Shown here: piece after piece, positions 1 to 11,376 of the stretch
Layout of the letters: each line of letters begins with the position of its first letter
Numbering within the stretch: the stretch's first letter is position 1
From: Paracyclopina nana
Lineage: Eukaryota > Arthropoda > Copepoda > Cyclopoida > Cyclopettidae
Reading direction: 5' to 3'
Length of the DNA: 64,000 bases
NCBI GenBank assembly: GCA_019096065.1
Contig: JAGUCH010000001.1
Coordinates: 3,596,001-3,660,000 of the forward strand
Notes under the pieces: model-generated
The model's input: the letters and a program-made list of their open reading frames with translations, nothing else
Databases searched by the model: none
Told to the model about the DNA's origin: nothing
Made by a program: the position numbers and the translations under genes

Positions 1-350
1 GCCGAATGCTTTGGAGAGCTCTTTTCCAAGCGGTGCACTGCTTGCTCCAAGCCAATCACAGGTAAAAATGGCCTGTTTACTCATCACACTTTCAAAGCAA
101 AATCTTCATGGGATCTTAACAACTGCCCCAAAAAAATCAATCTCGCATGCGCATGATAATTTCAACAATAACAGGAATCGGAGGAACCAGATTCATCTCA
201 TTCGAAGGCCGTCATTGGCACAATGACTGCTTCGTTTGCTCCTCGTGTCGGGGATCCTTGGTGGGAAAAGGCTTCATTACAGACTCGGATGATATCATTT
301 GTCCGGAATGTGCCAAGAAGAAACTCATGGCTGATACAGTGGAACAGTAA
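1..350 (+). CDS. Lmpt: Limpet/FHL-type LIM protein, 3' end, isoform A
   Basis: Partial gene entering from the left edge. Bases 1-61 are the end of an exon reading AECFGELFSKRCTACSKPIT plus the first base of a Gly codon, followed by a GTAAAA donor. It joins in phase to an exon at 175-350 (acceptor ACAG at 171-174) that reads GIGGTRFISFEGRHWHNDCF, then a second zinc-finger half (CSSC, CPEC) and stop at 348-350. This is the last LIM domain of the four-and-a-half-LIM/Limpet family: two zinc fingers, the ISFE.R.WHNDCF signature and the SLVGKGF linker. Family members are scaffolds in muscle and at Z-discs or in the nucleus. AATAAA at 422-427 would end this isoform. Family identity is strong; the Limpet rather than FHL name is inferred from the arthropod setting. 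Confidence 0.85.
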
Positions 351-870
351 CACCAATTAGCTCTTCCCGTATCATATTCACTTTACTTGATTTGTTTGCA
401 CTTTTCTTAACAAAAGGAAGTAATAAAATACTCTTTTTTGCTAGCTGTTTTACACGCACGCACTGCAATTCTGCATGACGTTGCTTGGCTTCTAGGTACT
501 CTAGGCGAATTAACCTGAGAAAACAGAAAGCAATTTTTGCTTGCCCTATATACTATACTCCTACTATATGCACACTCTCTGTTACTATCGAAGACTTCGT
601 ATGAGGATGCTGCTTTTCCCAAAAGAGTGTGAGTGATTTTCCCTACCCAGTTCATCTCACAAATGAGGAGCTGTTTAAGCTCAACATCTCCTTAATTTAT
701 TAGTGCACGCGTCGTTTACTTTAAGGCTCAAAAAAGCGTTAGTACTGCTTTTTGGAGACCAGACCTTAGCGTCTTGCATATTTGCTTGTTTTGATGAGAA
801 GGCTCCAAAAGACGAGCCCGCCTGCTTTTCGGTTTGGAACGATGAAAAGAGGTGCTTTTGCTAATTTCAG
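351..870 (+). other. Isoform A 3' UTR and inter-exon spacer of the LIM gene
   Basis: Holds the 3' UTR of isoform A, with AATAAA at 422-427, and the remaining intron sequence leading to the isoform B acceptor. No coding segment is seen. Confidence 0.6.
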
Positions 871-1064
871 GTAAAGGTGGCTTTGGCAACACCAAGTTCA
901 TCGCCTTTGAAAAGTCAGCCTGGCACTACGAATGCTTCATCTGCGCTCACTGCAACGAATCCATGGTGGGCAAGGGATTTATTCAGGAAGAAGGCAGCAT
1001 CATTTGCCCAGAGTGTGCGCGAAAAAAAATGTTGGAAGAGATGGAGGCAGAAAATCAAGAGTAG
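871..1064 (+). CDS. Lmpt: Alternative terminal LIM exon of the same gene, isoform B
   Basis: A second version of the same last exon. It starts right after a clear TTTGCTAATTTCAG acceptor in the same phase as the exon at 175 (two bases complete a Gly codon). It reads GKGGFGNTKFIAFEKSAWHY, keeps the CAHC and CPEC zinc ligands and the SMVGKGF linker, and ends in KKMLEEMEAENQE with stop at 1062-1064. AATAAA lies at 1263-1268. It aligns residue for residue with the upstream exon, so each transcript can carry only one of them. The tail is longer and more acidic than isoform A. The two exons look like a tandem duplication that has diverged while keeping all zinc-binding residues. Confidence 0.82.
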
Positions 1065-1462
1065 TCACTTTCAACGACAAACTCGATATTTGCACATTCT
1101 GATCACACTAATTGTACATAACGAGAGAAAAATGCTTGTATGCGAAAGCCTCTGAACTAACCCCCAAAAATGCTTGTATCCAAACAAGTCCCACACTATT
1201 CAATATGGTAAAAGAATTATTATCATTTTGGCTGATGGCTGCTTGTGAATTATTGTTCTTGCAATAAAGAAACAAATATCATAAGTTACAATAATTTCGA
1301 GCACTCATTGTAACAGTGCCTTTTTGAGAAAATGGCCATTTAACCGAAGCTGCTTTTTGCACCAGTCGATTGGTCGGCCGGTTTTCTCTTCGCTCCGCCT
1401 CTAGTGCTAAAAGTGAAAGCTCTTTTAGGAAGCTGGTAATTCAGTCGGTCTGCTTTTACATG
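1065..1462 (+). other. LIM 3' UTR and Tlx 5' region
   Basis: Contains the LIM isoform B 3' UTR (AATAAA at 1263-1268) and then the 5' leader of Tlx. An in-frame ATG at 1370 would extend the Tlx N-terminus by about 31 residues, but those residues do not resemble TLX proteins. No other feature is seen. Confidence 0.5.
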
Positions 1463-4400
1463 ATGGAGCACAACCACCACCAGTATACGCCGAAAAAGTC
1501 AAACAACTTGAGCTTTTCCATCAGTAACATCCTTAGCACGGAAGCTTCTGATCAAAACTCGAGTTGCAAGGACGACTCGGATAACTCTGATGTCGGCTCC
1601 GAATCTGGCACTATTGCTGAAAAATCTGAGGATGTCATGAAGAAAAGGCCCGAATCGGGACGTCAAACCCCGGAAGAGGAAGATGGCGGATTTTCTCCCC
1701 CCACAGGATCTTGCTTGCAGTCATCATCGCTAATTTCGCACGAGTTTTCGCCATGGCTTTATCGGCCCATGCCCCTACCCGGTTACATTCCCCTACAGAC
1801 TAGTTTTTTGGCATCAAAATTCGCAGGTTTGCCCTTGCTTTCAACGAGTCCTTACAAATTTGCAATTTTTGTACAAGAAGAAAATGTGTTTTCAGGCCCA
1901 CTTACCCCGCGACGAATAGGCCACCCTTACCAGAATAGAACGCCCCCCAAACGAAAAAAGCCTCGCACTTCGTTTTCACGCCTTCAAATTTGTGAACTGG
2001 AGAAGCGATTTCACAAACAAAAGTATTTGGCCTCGACCGAACGAGCGACTCTGGCCAAGAATCTTAAAATGACGGATGCTCAGGTGAAAACGTGGTTCCA
2101 GAACCGACGCACCAAGTGGAGGTAAGTAACTTTAAGAGCATCTAATTCAGATCAAAATTCGTCGTGACCAGGGTGACTGTCGTAGTCAGATTTAAGATCT
2201 TCCGCGTGACCCAAAAGATCCATCCAAAAGGATATACGTCCTGGTCTCTCAAACGAATGCTCAAAAGGCATTTCACGACTCAGCCTAGGGGGGTTATCTA
2301 TAATCATGGATACCCCATTGCCTTCTGTGAAAACAGGCCAGTGTTGCTTGTATTCTTTCTCCGAGTCTCCATGCGTAGGCTTGCCATGAATAGTGAAATC
2401 AGCTAAGAAGCTGGTGAAGTGCTTCATCACAACAACTTCCTCCTCCGTTAAATCGGGGTGGTAGAGGACTCTATAATACACTGAAGTGTCTTTTTAGCTG
2501 CAGAATGGAGATCAAAGATGGCTTACTTCATGTAGTAGCTTATGTCATCCAGATGAGCCACTCCCCCATAATCATGCTTAGTTTTATCAAATTCATCAGC
2601 AAAGCTCCACGTTCCTCTGAAGTTGAATTGATAGAAATAGACAGGAGCCAAGCTATGCCTGCATTGTAGGTGAACAGCCAACAGGGTCTCAACATTGAAA
2701 ATCATATCCGAAGCCAACTCGGAGAAAGCAATTCTTTGGCTTTGATGACCAATCGGCTTTCCCCCCGAATAGAAGTTAAGGGCTCTCACAAGCTTTTCCT
2801 CTTCTGTTACCATTCCTGCCGTTAAACTGCGAGTGGAGTTGATGGGATTTGCGTCGTACTGATGCAAAAATTCTAAGGTCTCTTGGCCATAAAGAGAGGA
2901 CGTATACCATGCCCCTTCCTGGCTAGTGACCCCTACCATCCATGGAAGTTGAGCAAACTCCCCACTTTTAAGGAGGTCCAGGCCAGCTTTAGGCATGAAC
3001 GGTAGCTCCGCCTCAGAATCAATTCTCGGTAGGAAAGTCGAAAGTGGCAATTTGGCAGGAGTCTTGTGGAAAAAGTCGTGCAACTGCCATTGAGCTTCAG
3101 TCAGCTGAACTGGATCCACTTTGCGCAAGCAACTTATTAGAGTATCTGAGCTCGAAAGGTCACAGCCAAATATTGCTCCAAGTTTACGAGCGTAAAAAGC
3201 ATGATCAGTAGAGTTTGTGGCCCAAAAATTGGCTCCGGTGCCGCTCAATGAAATTGCGCTACGCAACAAGCCTTTGCTGAGCGGGCTGAGCAAGTGCATG
3301 TGCGCAGATGCTGAGCCTGCACTATGACCAGAAACGGTGACGAGGCGTGGATCTCCACCAAACTTGGCAATATTGGCTTGAATCCACTTCAAGGCCAAAA
3401 CTTGGTCGTGCATGCCATAATTTCCTGGAGCTGACGCATCTCCAGTGCTCAAAAAGCCATAGGGTCCTACTCGGTATTGAATGCTGACAACGACCAAGTC
3501 ATGGTCGAGCATGAAGTCTGGGCTATAGACCTTTTGAGAGGCTGATCCAATTAAAAACCGACCTCCGTAAATCCACACCAAAACTGGCCTCAGCTTATCT
3601 CCATTCTGAGGTAGCTTAGGAGTGTAAACATTCAGCCACAGACAGTCCTCAGATCCAAATACTTGAGGCTCATTAAATTGAGCCAGCTAAAATAATTGTC
3701 CTATGAAAAGAACCTAAATGAAGCTAGCTAGCTTTTCTGCTCACTTGTAAGCATGGTTGACCTTCAACAGATCCATCTTTGATTCCTGCCCAAGGTTTCT
3801 TTGCAACTGGAGGCTACAGTAACAAGTCAAAATTAAGAAGGCGTGAACTTGACTATAATAGTACCTTGAATCTTAGCTCTTCAGTTGGGCTTTCAGCAAA
3901 TGGAATTCCCAGAAATGCCAAATATTCATGGCCGGAAAAAGAGGTTTGGGTAATCCCCGACACTTTCCCATCCCTAGTTTCTACTATGGGCTTGTTGTCG
4001 GCAAAAGCGTGACAGCAAAACTGCACAAGAAAAATAAGGAAGACTTTAGCCGTCTGCATGTTCCTATAAGCTCCCAACTCAAGTTACTATTAGTAAAAGC
4101 CAGTTTTCAATGTTGCTATCAGCAGAGTCAGAGAGGCATCAGAGCAATGAAAATGTTGTCCAGTTAGCTGTTATCTATTAGAGCTAATGATTGCATAGTG
4201 AGCAATTTCACATCATGATTTTATCCAATTTTTCCAGTATAGGAAGCCAAAAAAACAGAATACTACAGTAAACATCGAAAATGACAAAGCAGACTTTTTT
4301 TAGCCCCCATTTTAGCCCCCCTCGTGGAGAGAGTCTTGATTTTACTGTCAAATCAGGACCCCTGCTATTGTTAGATGCGCATAAACGAATCCAGTGATTG

Positions 4401-5181
4401 TTTTGGCTCCCTCGTTGGATTGTGAGTTTTGTGAGAGGTTGATGCACATTTTGTTACACGATTCTGCTCTCAGGTCTCATCAAAAATTAATGCCTTGCCC
4501 TGTTGTTAGAGAAGGGATCGAGCCATAAACACCAATTCACTTTCTTTCTCCATCTTGGAACCCTTTTTATGATCTGCTCGCTTTCACATTCAATTGGCTC
4601 TCAATCAAGGTAGAAGCTACACAATTGGACTCATGACAACTACGATCGAACAGAGCAATACGTTTCCAGTCTCAGCAGTCAAAGAGTATATCCAATGCTT
4701 TTAAAAACTCGATCGTTCTCTCAGCAAACCTCTCAATATCCCCTTTGTTATATCAGTGTATCTTTTCAAGTCAATTCCGCAACACGAAGAGGAAATTGAT
4801 GCTTTCATCGTCAGAGGCAAATCCAGAAATGGCTAGCTACAGCATAAATCCAATTTTCAATTATCTCAAGTAAAAACTCAATTATGTGAATTGAGCAGTG
4901 TTGTAGTTGCAGACTCGTTTATATGTCTCCATAGGACCATTGATCATGTCTAACAAGCAATTAATTGATGTTCCAGACGCCAGACAGCCGAGGAAAGGGA
5001 ACAGGAGAGGCAAGCAGCAACAAAATATTTTCTATCTATGCAATTAGGATCTTTGCCACCGCCACCCCCTCCCCCGCCTCCATCTGCCTCCCACTCAATT
5101 GCTGTTGGTGGCCAAGACGACCCTTCAGCAATAACAGCTTTGGAATCCTTGAGGCCTTGGACAAGCGCTACTTCTGCTTGA
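1463..5181 (+). CDS. Tlx: Tlx/C15 (T-cell leukemia homeobox) transcription factor
   Basis: Two main exons, 1463-2121 and 4977-5181, joined in phase (AG then A) to give 287 residues, or 264 if an optional 69-nt segment at 1827-1895 is also removed. The start is the second of two ATGs (MEHNHHQY), as in vertebrate TLX proteins. Near the N-terminus [10 protein letters not shown] is an eh1 Groucho-binding motif. The family-specific [19 protein letters not shown] precedes the homeodomain, whose helix 3 is [14 protein letters not shown] with the TLX-specific Thr after K. After the splice the protein reads [15 protein letters not shown] and ends with a proline run and LRPW, as in TLX. Polyadenylation signal AATAAA is at 5204-5209. 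DNA-binding regulator of appendage and neural patterning in flies (C15). The 2.86-kb intron contains an antisense carboxylesterase gene. Confidence 0.92.
2152..4077 (-). CDS. Secreted carboxylesterase (type B, COesterase family)
   Basis: Four exons on the minus strand: 4077-3865, 3813-3745, 3686-2527 and 2470-2152, all GT-AG and in phase, total 586 residues. The N-terminus carries a signal peptide ([16 protein letters not shown]). Family landmarks follow in order: [19 protein letters not shown], the [11 protein letters not shown] block, WIYGG oxyanion motif, and GHSAG with the catalytic Ser. The catalytic Glu is in GVTSQEGAW and the catalytic His in YGGVAHLDD, so the triad is complete and an active ester hydrolase is expected. 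Such enzymes act in detoxification, digestion or juvenoid-type hormone turnover; the substrate cannot be read from sequence. A second ATG at 4059 gives a shorter leader. The gene lies wholly inside the Tlx intron in opposite orientation, and its stop is only 30 bp from the Tlx homeobox exon. Confidence 0.93.
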
Positions 5182-5209
5182 TTTTGTTATTTAATATCTT
5201 ATCAATAAA

Positions 5210-8117
5210 TGACGTTTTCTCTGATTAAAATTGAAGGTCATTTGTCCTTTTAGTGCAGTCTGTGTGTAATTGTATTTTGTTATCCTTCGAATCAGCCTAA
5301 ATTGATTTGTGGCTTTATAGGGAACAAGTAGAAAAGCAATAATCCAACTGGCGGGCCGGCTTTGAAATTTTGGCTGTCAAAAATCTGCCTAGCGTTGGTT
5401 GACAGAAGTTCTCAACACGGCTTTTCTCTAGAAGTTTGCTTGTAACTAAACCTAAAATGTAGTCACCAAAATCATATGCTAATTTTGAATATAGTTTATT
5501 AAGATTTGACTAATTTGCAACCCTTGTATTTCGACATTTAACCTAAGTTTCATGAAACTATTTAGCCTGATCACAACTTTTGGGCTGGCTTTTTCCAACT
5601 TTTCTTAGCTTTTCCATGCCAGTACAAAAACTACAGCATGGCAGACATCATTGCAAGAAAGCACTTTTTGCTATATTTTTCTCAAAGAATTGACTGTTTT
5701 GTCAAAATCTTGGCTATTTTTATTTAATCCTCTCAAGTTGAATATGCTAGTTTGGAGCTGTAAGAGAATTGAGTAAGGTAATGTAAGGCATTTTTCTCAT
5801 TTTCGATCCATCATGCTCAAGCCTGGATTTGATATGTCTCATGATCCAGAATTCCTTGACTTTCATGAAAATTGCTCAAATCTGTACCATTCTGTTCCTT
5901 GTTTAATTCTAAGCGTTACAAGCACTATCTAAGCACTTTCTTTGCCACTTGTTTAACTAAATTAGCAAAAACAGCTTTGTTTACGTTTTTGCAAATGCGC
6001 TATTTTTTCGGCAATTGCGCCGCGTTAACGCATGCACGCCAGACAGCCAAAAATTCAGCACCATCTATTGCATTATGCTTGTCTTTTGTTCCCTATACTT
6101 GCCTGCCAATCTTTGAAAGACTCGTAAAAGTTATGTGCGGCTAAAACTTCCTCGTGTGCCACTTCTATAAAGGATTCGTTGATAAACTGTATCCTCCGGG
6201 GGCTTTCTTTCCCATCCGCCATCAGCAACAAGAGGAAAAGGCAAGGGAGAGTTTTTATACAGTGTATGGGACCATCTGTTCTAAGCGCAGTGTCCCCCTA
6301 ATCGAAATCAATTGAGTCCGACTGGAAAAGTTCGGAGTCCCCAATGAATGCAGATTGATTGGTGGCAGCCTCTCTTTGGCAGGATAAGATATTAATGATG
6401 CTTAGCAAAGCCAATTACACTGTTATTAGTATAAATGGGCCCGATTCCCAATTTAATCAGACTGCAGGTACACACAATCTGCGCTTCACGGTTGGAAACT
6501 ATTACTCTAATAGGCCTGCACCACAGAGATCTCTGGACATCATTACTGCAAAAGGCCAAGTTTTGAAGGATGGGTCGCAAGTGTTGATGAAATGTCTAAG
6601 CTTGGGCCGCGAAATATCTGCACGGTGATACAAATGCAGCAAATTTTCTAGACCGTCATTTATGTTTTTTTCTCATGAAAAGGCTATTCTGAAATGTATG
6701 ATAACTGCCGCAGTATATTTTCGCTTCTGTACGCGCGCGTACTGGGACGAGATCGTCATCTGTATTTATTACCGTCATCCAAGTAGTAACTGTATCGAGC
6801 AGTCTCTAAGCTTAACTATGGTTGTTGGTCTCTCTGAGGAGCGAGCAAATCGAATTATTTCTCCATTTCTAGTAGCTCTAGCCTCAATTGTTGAGCACAA
6901 AAATCGTGTTAAGGGCAATTTGCCCTCTGTTGCAGACACCCCGCATTAGCCGCTGCTGCTGTTTCTGGGGATTCATGGTCTCACTGGGAAAATAATTGAC
7001 TGCCCGGGCTGTTATTGCGCTCTATGTAGCACACATTTAATGCTTGCGCTTTCGAGGTGCTCCTGGCTTTTTACGGCACCACACCTACATCCAATTGAAT
7101 TGCCTTTTTTATAGATTGGCCCAAGATATGCTTCGGATATCAGAGAACGAGAAAAGGGTCAGCCATCAAGGATGGAAGCATGGAGGGTGAACAGCTTTCA
7201 TCTGGGAATGTTAATGCAATAAGTGATTTCTTCAGCACTTGCATCGAAGAATCAGAAGCAATTGCCCGCCCTAGTTTATATTTCCATGCTATTTTCGTCA
7301 AGGTGCAGCTTAGGAAGTCAACGTGGTTAATACGACAAAGTGATCATGCTTAATCCCCAATGTACGCGTATCTCCGATGCAATCAAAAATGATTGATCAA
7401 CCCACTTAACCAAAAGAGTATGATGCATTCTCATTGTCAAAAGGCACCAGGCTGAAAATGATCATTATCTACGGGCACATAATGTCTGTCATCATTTTCT
7501 GACCACTTAGTTTTCAGGTGGTCTCTTGGGAGCTCCAGTGCTTTCACTTTTATTATGGAGCCATGTGGCCACATGACCACTTGTCTTGATTGCTCAATAG
7601 TTAATGGCCACTCATGACAAAGACTACAACCGCGTGGCTGTACTGAAGTAAGTTCAAAGTGTTTCAATAAATCATGCCTGTTTGTAGAAGGTAGCATTAT
7701 GAGATTGCCTGAGAGAACTGCCACATGGGCAATACGGGAGAAAAATTGCAAGTCTTCGCATCAAAAAAGGCCTTTCTTTTTCTGTTTCCCCATAGTGCCT
7801 CCTTTCTAGTCTCGATTCTGGATACTTTATCTTAATTTGCAAGTTAGGTCTTTCTTCTTTGAGAATAAGCTGCCACGAGTGTCGGGCAGCTTTATTACTT
7901 GCCTTTTATACTAAGCATGGCTTTCACTTCAAAAGTCTTCTGCCTTGGCATTTCATTTTGTACATTTCACTTTTGGACTAGGAAAATATCCATCAGATTT
8001 GGAGGACTGCTTCCATAATGGGACAGTTTTATTAGTCGGTCGTTACAATAGCAATGGGCAATGCTTTAATTTTTCTTCACATAACATTAGAACGCTTTGC
8101 CATTCTCTCAGATTACG
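5210..8117. other. Intergenic, no gene seen
   Basis: AT-rich sequence between the Tlx polyadenylation site and the RNA-binding protein gene. Open frames of up to about 100 codons occur on both strands but lack codon bias, splice context or recognisable domains. Confidence 0.5.
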
Positions 8118-9823
8118 TCAAAATCTTGCCGGAGACCGCCTTCGTTTGTCGTAATTGTACCTTCCAGAGGCATTTGAGCTATAAAATAGTTCTTTTAAAT
8201 TATTTGCTCTTTTGGCTGTGCCAACTTTTTTCATGCGCATCATCAGCTTTTGTGCATAGTCGTAACAAGGCAAGTCTGACTTCGGTATTATTTAATTTGG
8301 TAGTGTTTTCTTATACCAATCTTTTTGAAAGCAACTTTGCCAAAATTTTATGGTGCACATTTTGCAATTATCTTTCCTACCGATCTAAAACTGCTTATTC
8401 GTACGCTGGAAGAAACTCGAGAATTAGTAGCTTATCAATCTTTACCTGTCGTAATTACGGTGACCGGGAGGAGGTCTGTCGCTCAAGTCAGCCTCATTTT
8501 GAAAAAGAGGCCTTGCACCATATCTGCGGTCAATACTGTGTTGAGGTGCTCGTTGATGATCAAAGTCACGCTGATGGTAGCTTGACCTGGGCCTTTCATT
8601 CAACTCCACTCCTCTTCCTCGATTATGATTGCCTCTTGACCCTCGAAAGGGCTCTCGTTGTTGGTAAGCATTACGAGCATCAAGATTGTACGAGTCATCT
8701 CTGTAGTGGCGGCTATCATCTTGTCGGTGAGGAATGTCTTGGCGCGTTTGATCTCTTTGGGAATAACTTCCTCGGTGTCTGCCTTCGAACAGTTGATCTC
8801 TTCTCTCAGATTGAACGTTTTGGTACTCATGTTGATTATCCCGGTAACCAGTTCTTCCTCTTTGTTCAAAATTGTTAAACTGGCGCTGTTGATCGAAAGA
8901 ATCGCCCCGGTCATTCATGGTCTCAGGATGACCTCGCCTATGCCTTGGAGGTTCTTCGATATGTGGCTGGACATTATGAGGGAAATGATCTACACGATTC
9001 TGGCCGCTTGATCTGAATTCAGGGCCGCCCCTATCATGACCCCTAGATTGCGCTCTTGAATCGTCGTTAGCAGGGGCAAATGAGCGATAGTCTCTTTGAC
9101 GAACATCGTATGCTTCATCATTCGAATTGGCATAATATTCACTTCGATCATTTCTAAAATCTTGGCCTTCCCTGCCTCTGAAAGGTCTCCCGCGACCACG
9201 AAAATCACCACGACCTCGAAAATCACCACGACCTCGAAAATCACCACGACCTCTAAAATCGCCACGACCACGAAAATCGCCACGACCACGAAAATCGCCT
9301 CGACCTCGAAAGTCACTTCGGCCCCTGTAAGATTCCCTGAAACCGCCTCGATTACCTCTTAAATCTCCATGCATGGATCGACCCCGAGTGCCACGAGAAG
9401 GTTCTCCTTGGTGAGATGCTCTTGGAGAGCGTGAACGTTCACGTCTGTGCGAAGATGGCAAGCTAAAAGATACCAATACCTAATATGCGCTTGAATTCTT
9501 CATGATTGAAAAAATTACATGATATCCCTCTCTGGAGAGTCATTTGGATCGCCAATTTCATCAAAATACGGATCATCATTGAGCGAAGCCATCGCATTTG
9601 GAGTCTGGGGAAATTCCACCCTCAGCTTTTCTCCGTAAAAGTCGATTCCATCCATACTGTCAATTGCATTCTGAGCCTGGATGGGTGACTCGTAACGAAT
9701 GAATGCACTTGCAATGTCAAAGTGGATATCAACAATGGCTCCAAACCTTCCAAATTCTTCTTTGATCGCGTGCACAGCGACGTCATCGGAGATGTTGCCC
9801 ACGAAAATGCTACAATCGGCCAT
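8118..9823 (-). CDS. RRM plus RGG/RS-rich RNA-binding protein
   Basis: Three exons: 9823-9519, 9462-8446 and 8160-8118; introns of 56 and 285 bp; 454 residues. Residues 1-75 form one RNA recognition motif with RNP2 (IFVGNI) and RNP1-like (SAFIRYES). After the first intron comes an RS-like patch (RRERSRSPRAS), then an RGG box made of about seven tandem DFRGRG hexapeptides, then a long Arg/Asp/Gln/Tyr-rich low-complexity tail. The last mini-exon encodes YNYDKRRRSPARF; reading on without that splice would stop at once, and AG|GTAAAG is a strong donor. This layout is typical of nuclear hnRNP/SR-type proteins that bind pre-mRNA and are methylated on RGG arginines. The exact orthologue is not recognised. 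Its start faces SUPT7L about 375 bp away. Confidence 0.82.
9190..9312 (-). repeat. 18-bp coding tandem repeat (DFRGRG)
   Basis: About seven near-identical 18-bp units inside the RNA-binding protein gene, each encoding Asp-Phe-Arg-Gly-Arg-Gly. Units differ mainly at third codon positions. Confidence 0.85.
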
Positions 9824-10197
9824 GCTTATAAGTAGCGAACCATTTCTTGATTTTTTCAGAAAATATAAAGTCAGCTGCTGAACCACCGTGTCAACACTCT
9901 CATTTGACGAGAAGTTGTAGCAACAATTTTTAGGCAAAAAGTTGAGATAATTGTTTTTCAAAGTTAAAGTAACACGTACTAAATCGGAATTTTATTTATT
10001 TCAAACGGATTTTTATTTTTTGAATTCATTTAATACACGTAAATTCAGAATATTCGTTGAAATTGAAAGATTTCATTTTCATCACTAGCAATCTGACCTA
10101 TATTTTCGATCTGTCTTGTTTGGCCGCTGCTGATCAATGATCATTGAGTGTCTTGAAATTAGGGAGCTACAAGTTTTTCCAGTTAATAGGCCGTTTA
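9824..10197. promoter_or_regulatory. Probable bidirectional promoter
   Basis: The interval separates the minus-strand RRM protein start from the plus-strand SUPT7L start. Both products are expected in most cells (RNA processing and general transcription), and no other gene lies between. It is AT-rich and no TATA element is placed convincingly. Shared control is inferred from head-to-head spacing only. Confidence 0.45.
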
Positions 10198-11376
10198 ATG
10201 GTTAAACTACAAGCTATGCACAAGAGTCAAGGCCTTTGGGGAGAATTCGAAGATCCCAGCCTAGAAAAGGTGAACTTGACGAGCTCAGAAAAGGAGCTGC
10301 TGACCAAGATCCCGAGGCCGCTAACCTTAGAAGGACCGCGGATTCACCAACCCACCAATTTTGCTTCAAAACAGTCGAAAAGTGAAAACTTTTTAGGGCC
10401 CGTTAGTGGCTGCGTCACACATGGAGTCCAGCTTTTGAACTATATTAGTGAACTGAACAAAATCAAAGAGGTGGCACAAAATCGTCGAGAAAACGGGATT
10501 TCGGTGTTCAACGACCTTGTGATTCCTCCCCTGCCTTCACTGTCCGTCCCTAATTCGCTGCCAGTTCTCAGGACACCTTTCAAGCTCAGCTCAGATAGCC
10601 CCAAGCAAACTCCCTCTTGCTCAAGTTTGGGTCCCATTTCTGATGCTCAAGCGCACAAGTCACTCAAGAAATCCGTTGCAGTTTTAGCAGCTTTTCATGG
10701 ATTCGACCAGAGCACTGATCAAGCTCTCGATGTGCTCACCGATGCTACCAGCCATTATCTGTCCAAATTTTGCACGCTCATGCGAGCAGCACGTGACAGA
10801 GAACTATTAACCAACTCAAAGTGCGGTTTCGCTGATATTGTGTGTAGGACTTATGCAGAAATGGGCTGCGGCTCGCTCCTTGACATCAGATCATACTACA
10901 GATTATCCATACTTGGACGACACAAAGCTATAGGGGAAACGGCAGAAACGCTGGCGTTTGAGTGCCACCATTTAGATGAGGTGCCTGGCCTATTTTCGGT
11001 TGAAAATGGTGTCCTGGATGGGGATCCGGATAACATTCCGGAAATCCATTTTCCGTCCAGCGAAGAAGGAGAAAATGGGTCATCTGGACCTCCAACTTTG
11101 TCACTGGATCACAACGCACCTCAAATCGAAACAGGGCTACAAATGCTTCAATCTCTTGAGCAATATGGAAGTTTAGATGGGGGAGGAGGAGGAATGGTCA
11201 CTCCTCCGCCTCCAAGCGCTCAATCGACGGGTATGGGTGATGAGTGCGACCAGCCAATGTCTCATGACTCGAATGCCGCACTTTTGTTGGCCACCGTCAG
11301 CCCTGGAAGCTCATCCGCGATGGGCAATGGAAGAAAACGCAGAAAAACCTCAGATAATCGGAATAGCGCGTTCTAA
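10198..11376 (+). CDS. SUPT7L: SUPT7L/STAF65-gamma, SAGA-type coactivator subunit
   Basis: Single uninterrupted exon. Possible starts are ATGs at 10144, 10198 and 10216; the one at 10216 (MHKSQGLWGEF) best matches the N-terminus I know for human STAF65-gamma, while 10198 is used here as a compromise. The central histone-fold (bromodomain-associated) region is visible: LKKSVAVLAAFHGFDQST, LTDATSHYLSKFC, AARDRELL, then GFADIVCRTYAEMGCGSL and LDIRSYYR. The C-terminal third is acidic and Ser/Pro/Gly-rich and ends in a basic GRKRRKTSDN patch like the human KKRMRKI tail. The family pairs with a TAF10-type histone fold in SAGA/STAGA, a nuclear histone acetyltransferase coactivator. Total about 387-410 residues, close to the human length. 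Confidence 0.83.
   Translation: MVKLQAMHKSQGLWGEFEDPSLEKVNLTSSEKELLTKIPRPLTLEGPRIHQPTNFASKQSKSENFLGPVSGCVTHGVQLLNYISELNKIKEVAQNRRENGISVFNDLVIPPLPSLSVPNSLPVLRTPFKLSSDSPKQTPSCSSLGPISDAQAHKSLKKSVAVLAAFHGFDQSTDQALDVLTDATSHYLSKFCTLMRAARDRELLTNSKCGFADIVCRTYAEMGCGSLLDIRSYYRLSILGRHKAIGETAETLAFECHHLDEVPGLFSVENGVLDGDPDNIPEIHFPSSEEGENGSSGPPTLSLDHNAPQIETGLQMLQSLEQYGSLDGGGGGMVTPPPPSAQSTGMGDECDQPMSHDSNAALLLATVSPGSSSAMGNGRKRRKTSDNRNSAF

Noticed and set aside
8054..8878. 274-codon plus-strand open frame
   Set aside because: It is the antisense of the Arg/Asp/Gln-rich tail of the RRM-RGG gene; low-complexity coding DNA often leaves the opposite strand open.
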